The notes: generated by a model from the sequence alone, not told the origin. 64,000 nucleotides of DNA from Anderseniella sp. (GCA_028289645.1 JANQOK010000012.1:1-64000), one strand, 5' to 3'; shown: positions 43,704-53,141, numbered from the stretch's first letter. A program made the numbers and translations.

Positions 43704-44534
43704 GTGAATGTCGCTGTCAAAATCAAATCTGGAGCAGAGCTTCGCAGACTTGCGCGGAGCGGCGAGTTCACGGATCAGACTGCAGGCCAGGCACCGGATC
43801 ACCTGCAGGCCAATGTCGTCATCCTGGCGCTGAAACATGCAGGCGACTTCCTACAGTATTGTCTGAACAATCCGAAGCCGTGCCCGCTCATCGGACTGTC
43901 GAGACCAGGTGAAACCGGTATTGCCGGGCTCGGCACGGATATCGACATCCGTAAGGATATTCCGAGATATCGCGTCTACCGGGACGGCGTGCTGTCGGGA
44001 CATGCCGACGACATTGCAGGGCTGTGGTCCGATGACCTGGTAACCTTTGTGCTGGGATGCTCGTTCACATTTGAAGAGGCGCTGATCCGGGCCGGCTTCG
44101 GTGTCCGGCACATTGAACAACAGCGAAATGTCCCGATGTTCAAGACCCGCATGCAGACGATGCCGGGCGGGGTGTTTCATGGCCCGCTTGTGGTGACCAT
44201 GCGCCCCTACCGGGCTGACCTGATCCCGAGCGTGTTTGACCTGTGTGCGAAATATCCGCACGCCCACGGCACGCCGGTGTTCTGGGGTGATCCGGCCGAC
44301 ATTGGCATTGAGGACCTGCAGTCACCGGACTACGGCGATCCGGTCGATCTGCGACCCGGCGAAGTACCGGTGTTCTGGGCCTGTGGTGTCACGCCCCAGG
44401 CGGCAATCGAAGCGGCCAGACCATCCATATGCATCACGCATGCTCCCGGCCACATGCTGGTGACCGACGTGATGTCCGATAACCCGCCGAAAATCGATAT
44501 CGGCATGGCCGATCTGCAAATTGAACAACCATGA
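43704..44534 (+). CDS. DUF1445 / UPF0317 putative hydro-lyase (D-glutamate cyclase-like)
   Basis: The GTG at 43704 has AGGAGG about 9 nt upstream and gives 276 residues. The chain matches DUF1445: QANVVILALKHAGDFL, DIRKDIPRYRVYRDG, GCSFTFEEALIRAG, FHGPLVVTMRPYR and ITHAPGHMLVTD. Family members include D-glutamate cyclase and hydro-lyases near 5-oxoproline or dicarboxylate genes. It heads a DctPQM TRAP operon and a LysR gene precedes it, so it likely acts on the imported compound. Confidence 0.8.
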   Translation: MNVAVKIKSGAELRRLARSGEFTDQTAGQAPDHLQANVVILALKHAGDFLQYCLNNPKPCPLIGLSRPGETGIAGLGTDIDIRKDIPRYRVYRDGVLSGHADDIAGLWSDDLVTFVLGCSFTFEEALIRAGFGVRHIEQQRNVPMFKTRMQTMPGGVFHGPLVVTMRPYRADLIPSVFDLCAKYPHAHGTPVFWGDPADIGIEDLQSPDYGDPVDLRPGEVPVFWACGVTPQAAIEAARPSICITHAPGHMLVTDVMSDNPPKIDIGMADLQIEQP

Positions 44535-44561
44535 ATTCCAACGTCAATCAGGGAGATGATG

Positions 44562-45611
44562 ATGAAGACCACTTTGAAGCTCATAGCAGCCGCAGCCGTT
44601 CTGACAGCCGCAGCGGCGACAGCAGGTGCCGCGGACAAACCGGCCACCATCAAGGCCGTCGGCACCTGGGGAAGCCTGACCAATTACCAAAAACATGAAG
44701 GCCCGTTCTGGAACGACAACATCACCGCGGCAAGCGGTGGCAGCATCATCGGCGACATCAAGCCACAGACGGAACTTGGCCTTAAAGGCTTTGAGATCAT
44801 GCGGCTGGTGAAAAACGGCGTGTTTGACTTCGCCTTTGGCCTGCCGGGGTACGTGGCTGCGGAAAATGCGATTTTTGAAGGGGCGGATCTGTCTTCGGTG
44901 ACCCAGGACATCGCCACGCAGCGCAAGGTCGCCGAAGCGTATTTCCCGACGCTGGAAAAGGCCTTCGCGGACACTTACAACGCCAAGCTCATGATGCTGT
45001 ATCCGTTCCCGAGCCAGACGCTGTGGTGCAACGCGGAGGTTGGCGGTCTCGCCGACCTGAAGGGTAAGAAGATCCGCGTCTATTCGACGACACTGGGAGA
45101 CTTTGTGGAGGGTGTGGGCGGCACATCTGTCACGGTTCCGTTCGCCGAGGTGATTCCGGCGCTGGAAAAGGGCGTGGTTGACTGTGGGATCACCGGAACA
45201 ATGTCGGCGTACAAGGCCAAATGGCACCAGGTCGCCACCCACGCCTACACCCTGCGTGTCGGCTGGGGCCTGGCCTTTGGCGCCATGAACATGGACAAAT
45301 GGAACTCACTGTCACCGGATCAGCAGGCAACCCTGAACAAGGAAATTGCAGCCCTGACCGACCGCATGTGGGCAGAAACCGCGACCGAGGACGATGTTGC
45401 GATCTCATGCATCACCGGCGGCAAGTGCGATATCGGCGAGCCGGGGAAAATGAAGCTGGTTGAGCCATCCAAGGACGATCTGGCGCTGCGCGACAAGGTT
45501 GCAAACGACGTCATCCTGGCGCGCTGGGCAAAGCGCTGCGGCGAAGAATGCGCTGAAAACTGGAACAAGACAGTAGGCCCGATACTGGGACTTAGCGCTG
45601 CGGAGAAATAG
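44562..45611 (+). CDS. TRAP transporter substrate-binding protein (DctP type)
   Basis: Three ATGs in a row (44556, 44559, 44562) are possible; the last has GGGAG 6 nt upstream. The product of 349 residues has a Sec signal peptide of about 24 residues (KTTLKLIAAAAVL..AGAA) and a DctP fold with TELGLKGFEIMRLVKNGVFDFA, LADLKGKKIRVYS and the conserved arginine region. It binds the substrate in the periplasm and hands it to the DctQ/DctM pair encoded next. The ligand is probably a carboxylate tied to the DUF1445 enzyme. Confidence 0.9.
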   Translation: MKTTLKLIAAAAVLTAAAATAGAADKPATIKAVGTWGSLTNYQKHEGPFWNDNITAASGGSIIGDIKPQTELGLKGFEIMRLVKNGVFDFAFGLPGYVAAENAIFEGADLSSVTQDIATQRKVAEAYFPTLEKAFADTYNAKLMMLYPFPSQTLWCNAEVGGLADLKGKKIRVYSTTLGDFVEGVGGTSVTVPFAEVIPALEKGVVDCGITGTMSAYKAKWHQVATHAYTLRVGWGLAFGAMNMDKWNSLSPDQQATLNKEIAALTDRMWAETATEDDVAISCITGGKCDIGEPGKMKLVEPSKDDLALRDKVANDVILARWAKRCGEECAENWNKTVGPILGLSAAEK

Positions 45612-45629
45612 CTCCTGCGTTTCCTCATC

Positions 45630-45658
45630 TGGCCGGCGGCATGATGTGCCGCCGGCCA
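45630..45658 (+). other. Strong intercistronic stem-loop between dctP and dctQ
   Basis: TGGCCGGCGGC (45630-45640) pairs perfectly with GCCGCCGGCCA (45648-45658); an extra A-T pair leaves a 5-base loop. The stem is 11-12 bp and very GC-rich, but no T-run follows. It sits just 3' of the receptor gene, where such hairpins often protect the receptor mRNA or partly stop transcription, so that the periplasmic protein is made in excess over the membrane subunits. Confidence 0.8.
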
Positions 45659-45685
45659 CATTCCCATCAACGGAGGCGTGGTGCC

Positions 45686-46246
45686 ATGGACCGTCTGCTG
45701 CACACCGCTCATCAGGCAAGTCGCATTCTCGTATGGATCGGCGGCACGCTGATCATACTGTCGGCCCTGCTGGTGACACTTGAGGTGTTTTTGCGAAAGC
45801 TGCTCAATGTCAGTATCGGCGGCGCGGATGAGCTTTCCGGATACGCGTTCGGTATCGCCACAAGTCTCGGCTTTGCCTATGCGCTGTTCGAGCGGGCGCA
45901 CATCAGGGTCGATGCGCTTTACAATCTGTTTCCGTCCTGGCTCAAGATCATGTCGAACCTGCTGGGCATTGTATTGCTCGCGGGGTTTGCCGGATTTGTC
46001 TGCGTGATGGCCTGGCAGCTGGTCGCCGATACGCTGACCCACAACTCCCACTCCATAACGCCCATGCGGACGCCTCTAGCAATCCCCCAGATACCGTGGC
46101 TAGCCGGCTGGCTGTTTTTCCTGCTGTGCTGCGTATTGCTGATCATCGCGGCCCTGAAGTCGCTGATAAGCGGTGATGTCTACAAGGTGAACTCGCTGAT
46201 CGGAACCAAGAGCATCGACGAGCAAATCGAAGACGAGAGCGTTTGA
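45686..46246 (+). CDS. TRAP transporter small permease (DctQ type)
   Basis: From the ATG at 45686 (GGAGG 9 nt upstream) the protein has 186 residues and four membrane helices, with the conserved ADELSGYAFGIATSLGFAYALFERAHIRVD segment of the DctQ family near residue 50. It associates with the large permease encoded one base downstream. A longer frame from 45641 lies in the hairpin and is not used. Confidence 0.9.
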   Translation: MDRLLHTAHQASRILVWIGGTLIILSALLVTLEVFLRKLLNVSIGGADELSGYAFGIATSLGFAYALFERAHIRVDALYNLFPSWLKIMSNLLGIVLLAGFAGFVCVMAWQLVADTLTHNSHSITPMRTPLAIPQIPWLAGWLFFLLCCVLLIIAALKSLISGDVYKVNSLIGTKSIDEQIEDESV

Positions 46247-46247
46247 C

Positions 46248-47531
46248 ATGGTAGCCAAACCACTCCTCATCCTCGTCGCCCTGGTTGCATTTGCCGTTCC
46301 CATTGCCGCATCGCTGGGCTGGCTCGGATTGATCCTGCAGTACCTGGAAAGTCCGATGCCGCTGCATCGCGCGCTGGGAGACATGGTCTGGCAGACCGGG
46401 ACGGACTTTCTGCTGGTGGCCATACCGATGTTTGTCCTGCTCGGCGAGATCCTGCTGCGCGCCGGCATTACCGAGCGCATGTATGACGGCATCGTCAAAT
46501 GGCTGGGCTGGCTGCCGGGCGGCCTGATGCACTCGAATGTCGGTTCAAGCGCGCTGTTTGCCGCGACGTCCGGTTCGTCGGTGGCCACAGCCGCCACGAT
46601 CGGCACCGTTGCAATTCCCCAGATTGAAAAACGCAAGTACAACGAACCGCTGTTCCTGGGCACCATCGCGGCAGGTGGAACCCTTGGCATCCTGATCCCG
46701 CCGTCGATCAACCTGATCCTGTTTGGGCTGCTCACCGACACTTCGGTGCCGGAGCTTTACCTGGCCGGGTTCGTGCCCGGGTTCGCGCTTGCCCTGTTGT
46801 TCATGGCCACGGTGGTCGTGATGTGCTGGCTGCGGCCCGGGTGGGGCGGCGAACCGGTGCGGGCAAGCTGGGCTGAAAGGTTTCAGGCTCTGCCGGCCCT
46901 GATCCCGCCGATAGGTATTTTCCTGGTGGTGGTGGGCTCGATCTATGTCGGCATTGCGACGCCGACGGAAGCTGCTTCACTGGGTGTTGTTGCAGCCATG
47001 GCGCTGGCGGCGCTGAACGGCAAGCTGACCGTCACCATGCTGCGCCATGCGGTGGAAGGCACGATGCGCACAACATCGATGATCATGCTCATCATCCTGG
47101 CCGCGGTGTTCCTGAACTTCGTGCTGTCGGTTATCGGGCTGACGCAGGCGCTTGCCGATTTCGTAACCGGGCTCGGCCTGTCACCGCTTCAGACCATGCT
47201 GATGATCATCGCCATCTTGGTGTTCCTCGGCTGTTTCATGGAAACCCTGTCGATGCTGCTCATCACGGCCCCCTTGATTACACCGATTGTCGTCGCGCTC
47301 GGCTACAATCCGGTCTGGTTCGGCATCCTGCTGATGGTGCTGCTGGAGACGGCCCTGATCACCCCGCCGATCGGTATCAATCTGTATGTGGTCCAGGGGG
47401 TTCGCGGACGCGGTGAGATGCTCGACGTGATGAAGGGTGCGGCTCCTTTCGTGATCACGATGTTCGCGATGATCGTGCTGTTGCTGGCGTTCCCGCAGAC
47501 AGCACTCTGGCTGCCCTCCCTGGTTTACTAG
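46248..47531 (+). CDS. TRAP transporter large permease (DctM type)
   Basis: The 427-residue protein has about twelve membrane helices with family motifs: SSALFAATSGSSVATAATIG, IPPSINLILFG, ATPTEAASLGV and ITPPIGINLYVVQG. It is the sodium-driven channel of the DctPQM transporter. The start is one base after the dctQ stop. Confidence 0.95.
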   Translation: MVAKPLLILVALVAFAVPIAASLGWLGLILQYLESPMPLHRALGDMVWQTGTDFLLVAIPMFVLLGEILLRAGITERMYDGIVKWLGWLPGGLMHSNVGSSALFAATSGSSVATAATIGTVAIPQIEKRKYNEPLFLGTIAAGGTLGILIPPSINLILFGLLTDTSVPELYLAGFVPGFALALLFMATVVVMCWLRPGWGGEPVRASWAERFQALPALIPPIGIFLVVVGSIYVGIATPTEAASLGVVAAMALAALNGKLTVTMLRHAVEGTMRTTSMIMLIILAAVFLNFVLSVIGLTQALADFVTGLGLSPLQTMLMIIAILVFLGCFMETLSMLLITAPLITPIVVALGYNPVWFGILLMVLLETALITPPIGINLYVVQGVRGRGEMLDVMKGAAPFVITMFAMIVLLLAFPQTALWLPSLVY

Positions 47532-47561
47532 GAGCCGGGCCCTGAGGCGACGTGTGACCTG

Positions 47562-48743
47562 CTACTCGTTCTGGGAGTTGCGCCACTGCAGGAAATCGCG
47601 AAACAGGTCTTCCATGTTCTCCTCGGACTCAGGCTCCTGAAACACCTGCTGCAACCTGCCGCTCTGCTCGATGGAGGCGAGGAAATTGGTGAACTGCTGC
47701 TCCAGTTCACCGGTGGACGAGGCCACCAGCAATTCGTCCTGTTTGCGTCGTTCTGCATAAGTGGTCGAAACCCAGTCCTGCGCAATCTGCAGCCGGCGCC
47801 AGCCCGGAACATCCGCCAGTACATCGATCTCCTGCCACTTGGCGGATCTGTAGGGTTTTTGTATCTCGCCGATCCGGTCAAAGAACGTGGTGACGAAGCT
47901 GGCAATCTTCCCGGACCTCTCGTTTGGGGAACGCCATACATAGGACACCAGCATCGATTCAACGGCGATGGTGTCGATCAGCTTGTCGTCTGAAATCAGG
48001 TTGGGGTAATCGTTCTGGTTCAGGGTTGACTTGCGATACGCCGTTTCCAGCCCACCGGTGGCGGGGATGGAGAGCACACGCAGGCCGGAACCGGACGCAA
48101 TCTGCTGCAGGATCGGAGATGGCTTGGCCGCGACGTACAGCGCTGCCGCGATCTCACCGGTAGCGACCTTTTCCAGCCCTTGCGTCGGGTCGAAATTGAC
48201 CGGGACCACCTTGATGTCCAAGGCTTTGAAAATCCGGTCCGCGCGCGCAAAGGTTCCCGAGCCTCGCTTGCCGAAATTCACCTTTCGCCCTGCCAGTTGC
48301 GAAATGTCATTGATGCCGCTGCGTGAAATCAGGTGAATCTCTTCATCAAACAGCTTGGTGATGAACCGCAGCCGCTGCTCAATCCTGCCGTATGTTCTTT
48401 CCTTGCGCAGCAGCGCCAGCGTGTCGTGGTGCACGACACCCATATCGATGCCACGCAGGAACAGGATGTCGTTTACGTTCTGAACCCCGCCGTCGCCGAT
48501 CATGGTCAGAACCCGCATTTGTCCCGGCTCGTTTACGGTGAAGGCAATCTCGTCGATCATGCGGGCGCCCTCGAAGCCCGATGTCATGATCCTGACCGTG
48601 CCGGCATTGGAGTCCTGGCGGACCTTCTCCAGCACCTGTTGTGCCTGGACCGGCGGCCCCAGCAACAGAAGCGCGAAGCAAGTCGCAAGCACGGCCGCCG
48701 ACATCCGTGTGAGTGCAGTTCCGCAGATATTGGCACAAGTCAT
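47562..48743 (-). CDS. TAXI-family TRAP receptor, unpaired
   Basis: The 393-residue protein starts with a Sec signal peptide of about 34 residues (ending PPVQA-Q) and has the TAXI-type periplasmic fold: TVRIMTSGFEGARM, GVVHHDTLALL, KVNFGKRGSGTFARA and a long C-terminal helical tail (about 320-393) that is acidic. Normal TAXI genes are next to a fused permease; none is adjacent here. A role as a sensor or as a receptor for the distant permease at 60110 is possible. Convergent with the DctM gene. Confidence 0.8.
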   Translation of the reverse strand: MTCANICGTALTRMSAAVLATCFALLLLGPPVQAQQVLEKVRQDSNAGTVRIMTSGFEGARMIDEIAFTVNEPGQMRVLTMIGDGGVQNVNDILFLRGIDMGVVHHDTLALLRKERTYGRIEQRLRFITKLFDEEIHLISRSGINDISQLAGRKVNFGKRGSGTFARADRIFKALDIKVVPVNFDPTQGLEKVATGEIAAALYVAAKPSPILQQIASGSGLRVLSIPATGGLETAYRKSTLNQNDYPNLISDDKLIDTIAVESMLVSYVWRSPNERSGKIASFVTTFFDRIGEIQKPYRSAKWQEIDVLADVPGWRRLQIAQDWVSTTYAERRKQDELLVASSTGELEQQFTNFLASIEQSGRLQQVFQEPESEENMEDLFRDFLQWRNSQNE

Positions 48744-49078
48744 TTATGTAGCTCCCGCAATAAGCCCCCGCACCCTTTACCAACTTTGACCACATTTACG
48801 CCGCTGGATCGCCACGCATGGGTGCAAAACATTTTGTCCTGCCTATGGCGATTATCGGGCGGCAATATATGCGTTGCCATGCAGGACTGATCGAAGGAGA
48901 CCTTTGCGCACCAGGATTGTGGCGGAACAGACATGTCAGGGCCAAGTTTCGAGTAATTCTCAAAGGTATCGACTCCTGTCTCGGCATCAAAAGCGCTTCA
49001 GCACAGTATTGTTGCGAATAACTGCGTGTAAAAAATCCGTTCTGCCGGACGCGAGATCAAATAGGGGTGCTTTGTCTG
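48744..49078. other. Intergenic region without a supported gene
   Basis: These 335 bp separate the divergent TAXI and DctP-type receptor genes and should hold both promoters. Short ORFs are present on both strands but none has a ribosome site or protein-like sequence. I found no strong palindrome or promoter. Confidence 0.5.
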
Positions 49079-50179
49079 ATGAAAAGACGCGACTTTCTAA
49101 AAAAAGCAGCGGTAACAGGAGCCGCCGGGGTAAGTACAGCTGGTTTGGCAACTCCAGCCATCTCACAGGGTTTGCGTGAATGGCGCATGGTGACGACGTG
49201 GCCAAAAAATTTCCCCGGCCTCGGTACCGGAGCGGAATTGCTGGCCAAATTCATCGAGCAGGGCAGCGAAGGCAAGCTCAGAGTCAAGGTATTTGGCGGC
49301 GGTGAACTGGTGAAACCATTCGACTCCCTCGATGCGGTCAGGAAGGGTGAGGTCGAGATGGGCCACGGCACGCCGTACTACTGGCACGACAAGATTCCCG
49401 CGATCGCGTTCCTGTCAGCGTTTCCGTTCGGGATGACGGCGCAGGAGCAGAACAGCTGGATCCAGTATGGCGGCGGCCAGCAGCTTGCCGATGAAATGTA
49501 CAGCGAGCTTGGTTGCAAGTTCTTTGTTTCCGGCAATTCGGGCGTGCAAATGGGCGGCTGGTTCAACAAGGAAGTCAACGATCTGGAAGCCTATCGTGGC
49601 CTGAAAATGAGAATACCCGGCCTCGGCGGGGAAGTGATCAAGGCCGCCGGCGGTGATGTGGTAAACCTGCCGGGATCTGAGATTCTGGGGGCGCTCGAGA
49701 CCGGCAGTATTGATGCGACCGAATGGGTGGGCCCATACAACGACCTTGCCTTCGGCCTCTACAAGAAGGCCAAGTACTACTACTATCCGGGCTGGCATGA
49801 GCCGGGAACAACGCTGGACAATTTCATCAACCTGAGCGAGTGGGAGAAGCTTCCCGCCGATCTGAAGTCGGTGGTCGAGGCGGCCAACGTCGCGGTCAAC
49901 CAGCTGGTGCTCAGCGAATTCGTGGCCAAGAACAACTCATCCCTGAGGACGCTGATCAAGGATCACGGTGTCATTCTGAAGCAGTTCCCGAAATCGGTCC
50001 TGAGCGGGTTTGCCGGACTGTCGGAGCAGGTGGTGAATGACCTTGCCTCCAGCGACTCCCTGAGCCGCAAGGTTCTGGACAATATCCAGAACTTCAGAAG
50101 CGAGGCCGTCGCATGGACAAGCCTGTCCGAAACCACATTCACGGCATCGCGTTTCCTGTACTCATACAACAAGGGATAG
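49079..50179 (+). CDS. TRAP receptor (TakP-like DctP type) with Tat signal, unpaired
   Basis: From the ATG at 49079 the product has 366 residues and begins with a twin-arginine signal (KRRDFLKKAA, then a mild hydrophobic stretch and AISQ). The mature part has WRMVTTWPKNFPGLGTGAE and EWVGPYNDLAFGL, typical of the TakP-like receptors of 2-oxo acids, which work as dimers. No DctQ/DctM genes follow. A GTG at 49067 in frame is also possible. Confidence 0.85.
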   Translation: MKRRDFLKKAAVTGAAGVSTAGLATPAISQGLREWRMVTTWPKNFPGLGTGAELLAKFIEQGSEGKLRVKVFGGGELVKPFDSLDAVRKGEVEMGHGTPYYWHDKIPAIAFLSAFPFGMTAQEQNSWIQYGGGQQLADEMYSELGCKFFVSGNSGVQMGGWFNKEVNDLEAYRGLKMRIPGLGGEVIKAAGGDVVNLPGSEILGALETGSIDATEWVGPYNDLAFGLYKKAKYYYYPGWHEPGTTLDNFINLSEWEKLPADLKSVVEAANVAVNQLVLSEFVAKNNSSLRTLIKDHGVILKQFPKSVLSGFAGLSEQVVNDLASSDSLSRKVLDNIQNFRSEAVAWTSLSETTFTASRFLYSYNKG

Positions 50180-50223
50180 AACTGCCGGTCCGGCCCGAGG
50201 TGACAATCCATGAAGGCCCACAT

Positions 50224-50817
50224 TCAGATGCCGGTGGCACGCGGTTTGAACTCAATGGTGAAACGGGCCTGGAGATCGTCGGCCAGTGTTGCCACGAAGA
50301 TTCCGGAACGTTCAGGCTTGCTGCTGACCTGCAGGGAGAATTTGTGGCTGGACCGGTCTGAGCATGGATGAGCCTTCAGTCCCGACACGACGCACCTAGT
50401 GCCAAAGACGTCCTGATACCGAAAAAAAATCACGGACAGAAGATCGGCATCCGAGGGTATCTGTTCAAAATCGAATTTGATCCTGTTGTGGCCAGTATCG
50501 GCCGAAAACCGGTGTTGGGCCAGATCGGGCTCGGCCACGCGGCCTGCCGGAAGCCCGGTGACCGCAGTCAAAAAAAGACGTGTGCGGGCCTCCGTGCAAT
50601 ACGCTCTGGCGATGAGTTGGCCACCTTCGTTTCTGTTGCAGCTTGCACGCAATGCATGACAGGCGGGCCTCAGAAAGCGAACTTCAACGCGATCTGAACT
50701 GATCAGTTCCTGCAGGGCGGCATAAATGTCGACAGCGCGCAGATAGTTGCGCCGTCCGACCAGAGGCATGTCCAGCACCTTGTTGTGCCAGCGCGGATAT
50801 CCGTCAGCGCGCGTCAA
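50224..50817 (-). CDS. Hypothetical protein, possible double hot-dog fold, coupled to P450
   Basis: A TTG at 50817 overlaps the P450 stop (TTGA), giving 197 residues; an ATG further in would shorten it. The chain shows a GRRNYLRAVDIYAALQEL helix followed by strands (VEVRFLRPA, ARAYCTEARTRLFL), repeated in looser form in the second half, which recalls hot-dog thioesterase or dehydratase folds. I do not recognise a specific family. Stop/start coupling to the P450 gene is the best evidence that it is real. Confidence 0.55.
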   Translation of the reverse strand: MTRADGYPRWHNKVLDMPLVGRRNYLRAVDIYAALQELISSDRVEVRFLRPACHALRASCNRNEGGQLIARAYCTEARTRLFLTAVTGLPAGRVAEPDLAQHRFSADTGHNRIKFDFEQIPSDADLLSVIFFRYQDVFGTRCVVSGLKAHPCSDRSSHKFSLQVSSKPERSGIFVATLADDLQARFTIEFKPRATGI

Positions 50818-52034
50818 AGGTCTTGTCTCGATACGATCCGTATGGCCCCCTTGTCACGCGGGCGCATGGCGAGTGTGTAGTCGAAGTGGACCTCGTCACC
50901 TGTACGTTCGATCTGGAAATGCCGAACGAGGACCTTCAGCCCCTGCAGGAGTTCAACCCTGGCCAGCCGCATGCCGCCGCACACGCGCGGTCCCGTCAGG
51001 AACGGAACGAAAGCATTCCTGTTGTAGGTGTTGTCCATGAACTCCGGACGGGCGGAGTGGAACACGTCCGGCTGTGACCAGTACGCGGCATTACGGTGCA
51101 GGCCGATGATCGACACCAGGACGAGGTTTGCAGGTTCGGCAACCCTGGCTGCCAGCCGTGTTCTTTGCTGGACTTCCCGCGTCACATATGGAATCGGCGG
51201 AAAGTACCGCATGGTCTCATTGATGAAACACTCGCAATAGTCATATCTGCCCGTGGCCGTCTGGACCTCTTCAAACAGCCGCTGCTGCACCTGCCGGCTC
51301 GTCCCGAGCCTGTCCGCTGCCCAGCTCAATGTCGCAACCGTGGTTTCGATGCCGGCGAAGATATTCATTACCAGTTCTTCGATCGGACTGTATTGCGGGA
51401 TTTCCGATTCCGGCTGCGAAAAGTGTTTCCAGATCTCATTGTTGCGGTCGTCCAATGAGAAAATCTTTGTCAGGTTGTCCAGCACCTCGGTGACATGCGA
51501 GGTCGCTTCGGCGAGCTCGCGCTTGCGTTCGCCGTGCCATGACAGAAACTGCAACCACCTCAGGCCATGCCGCAGGTCGTCGATCTGGGCGACAATTTCC
51601 GCCGGCGAACCCTGGCTGCCGAAAGCGGCGCAGAAAATTCGCACCGATGCCTCAAACAGAGCCGTTTGGAGGGCTGCGATGCTGTCGGGCTTTTGCTTGA
51701 GCAGGACGTCTTCATAGACATCGTAGACAAACTTCGTTCTGCTCGATTTCGCGGCTTCGTTGTAGGCTGGTTGCGTGATTTCCTTTCGCTTGCGCCAGAT
51801 GTCCCCATCAGTGTTGAACCGGCTTGTGCCCAGCACTGAAATTGACGAATAGTTCTTGGTGAAAGTGTCCGGGTTGCGGCTGACGAGTTCCAGGTCTTCG
51901 GCATTGTCGATTACGATCAGGTCCGACCGTTCAGCAGTCTCAATACCCGCATTGCGCTGGTGTGCCTTGAGATAGAGCATCTGAATCAGCTGATTCAGGA
52001 AGGTGCTGGGTTCATGGCTTGATTCTATGTTCAT
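50814..52034 (-). CDS. Cytochrome P450
   Basis: The 406-residue protein has the I-helix motif MNIFAGIETTVATL, the ExxR in NETMRYFPP and the haem-binding FLTGPRVCGGMRLA with its cysteine ligand. The N-terminus has no membrane anchor, so it is a soluble bacterial P450 that needs ferredoxin and reductase partners, which are not nearby. Family and substrate cannot be set. It is divergent from the beta-barrel gene across 192 bp. Confidence 0.9.
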   Translation of the reverse strand: MNIESSHEPSTFLNQLIQMLYLKAHQRNAGIETAERSDLIVIDNAEDLELVSRNPDTFTKNYSSISVLGTSRFNTDGDIWRKRKEITQPAYNEAAKSSRTKFVYDVYEDVLLKQKPDSIAALQTALFEASVRIFCAAFGSQGSPAEIVAQIDDLRHGLRWLQFLSWHGERKRELAEATSHVTEVLDNLTKIFSLDDRNNEIWKHFSQPESEIPQYSPIEELVMNIFAGIETTVATLSWAADRLGTSRQVQQRLFEEVQTATGRYDYCECFINETMRYFPPIPYVTREVQQRTRLAARVAEPANLVLVSIIGLHRNAAYWSQPDVFHSARPEFMDNTYNRNAFVPFLTGPRVCGGMRLARVELLQGLKVLVRHFQIERTGDEVHFDYTLAMRPRDKGAIRIVSRQDL

Positions 52035-52102
52035 GGGGAATCAGGGCCTAACCTTTACCAATCCGCACTTTTGACCCGCCTGTTGTTGGCAAGAACCTGG
52101 CC

Positions 52103-52126
52103 AAGTGTGGCAAATATGTCACACTT
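52103..52126. promoter_or_regulatory. Palindrome in the P450/beta-barrel divergent promoter region
   Basis: AAGTGTG (52103-52109) and CACACTT (52120-52126) form a perfect inverted repeat with a 10-bp centre. It lies mid-way between the two divergent genes and is the likely operator for both. The half-site resembles CRP (TGTGA/TCACA), but the spacing is 2 bp too long for a standard CRP site. Confidence 0.6.
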
Positions 52127-52158
52127 TGGTTTTTTCTTGACCCTTCAGTGTAGAAACA

Positions 52159-52186
52159 TTGACGGTTTTTGCGCCTCTGCTGTACT
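52159..52186 (+). promoter_or_regulatory. Possible promoter for the beta-barrel/hydrolase operon
   Basis: TTGACG at 52159-52164, a 16-bp spacer and TGTACT at 52181-52186 give a reasonable sigma-70 match, 40 bp before the ATG at 52227. It starts 33 bp after the palindrome, a plausible activator position. Confidence 0.35.
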
Positions 52187-52226
52187 GTCGTTTGGTCAGT
52201 GTGATTGAAAGCAGGGAATATCCACG

Positions 52227-53141
52227 ATGTCCAATGGAAAAGCAGCAACGGCCCTTTCGGCCGTCGCAGGTGTCGGAGCCGGTGCGTTTTTCGCCACCCC
52301 GGCCGTTGCACAGGATGTGATACCCACTGCCTACGGGGCAAATGGTGAGGTAAACCCGCTTATCTGGACTTTGGAAGGCGGCGCGATTTTTTCCCGCCAT
52401 ACCAGTAACTCTATCGGAACCGATGACAAGCTTAGTTTTGACAGGGATGTCGGTGGATATGGGGCGATATCGGTGCGCCGGTTCATTGAACCGGATCTGG
52501 ACTGGCGCCTGACCGGACGATACGGCGCATTCGTCGACAACAATGGTTCAGACTCATTCAACGAGTTTCCGATATCGGCTTCGCTGTTCGGCGAAACCTC
52601 GAAAGAATTCGCCAGTGTTGATTTTGATATTGGCCACCATTTCCAGCATCCGGGCGTGCAGGGGCGTATCTTTGCCGGCGTAAGGGGACTGTACTCGCGC
52701 GAGGCCGGAGCCAAAGGCGTTTCGTTTTCTGACGCTATTGACAAGACTAGCTTCGATGGTGCCAGTTCGGGTTCATCGACGTTCTTCGGAGCCGGGCCCA
52801 GGGCCGGGCTTGAAATGCTGTTCAAGGACGAGGGCGATAAATTCGGCATCGAAGTTGCCGGTTCCGCCGCCGTGCTGCTCGGCAACGAGAGGCGGAAGCA
52901 ATCATTCAGCGGCGAGTTTTGTAACCCCTTCCCGGGAAACTGTAACGGGGGCTCGATAAGCCAGACCAGAAACCGCTTCCACGTGCTGACCAACCTTGCC
53001 GCGTCTTTGGGAGTGCAGATGATGGTGAATGACAACAGTTCGGTCACCATCGGCTACCAGGGGGAAATGTGGACCCAGAGGTTCTTTGACGATACGTCAT
53101 TGATCCATGGTCCGTTCATACGTGCCGAAATCGCCTACTGA
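52227..53141 (+). CDS. Outer-membrane beta-barrel protein
   Basis: The 304-residue protein has a signal peptide (about 1-28, ending AVAQ) and then alternating amphipathic strands throughout, ending in a chain-terminal aromatic strand (RAEIAY) as usual for outer-membrane barrels. The pattern is like the Lpg1974/major outer membrane porin families; four cysteines or fewer. Substrate unknown. It is the first gene of the rightward half of the cluster. Confidence 0.7.
   Translation: MSNGKAATALSAVAGVGAGAFFATPAVAQDVIPTAYGANGEVNPLIWTLEGGAIFSRHTSNSIGTDDKLSFDRDVGGYGAISVRRFIEPDLDWRLTGRYGAFVDNNGSDSFNEFPISASLFGETSKEFASVDFDIGHHFQHPGVQGRIFAGVRGLYSREAGAKGVSFSDAIDKTSFDGASSGSSTFFGAGPRAGLEMLFKDEGDKFGIEVAGSAAVLLGNERRKQSFSGEFCNPFPGNCNGGSISQTRNRFHVLTNLAASLGVQMMVNDNSSVTIGYQGEMWTQRFFDDTSLIHGPFIRAEIAY

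Noticed and set aside
45630-45658. Rho-independent terminator after dctP
   Set aside because: The stem is strong but no T-run follows, and dctQ/dctM continue in the same operon.
52103-52126. CRP binding site
   Set aside because: Half-sites are TGTG and CACA, but with 10 bases between them instead of 8; treated as an unassigned palindrome.
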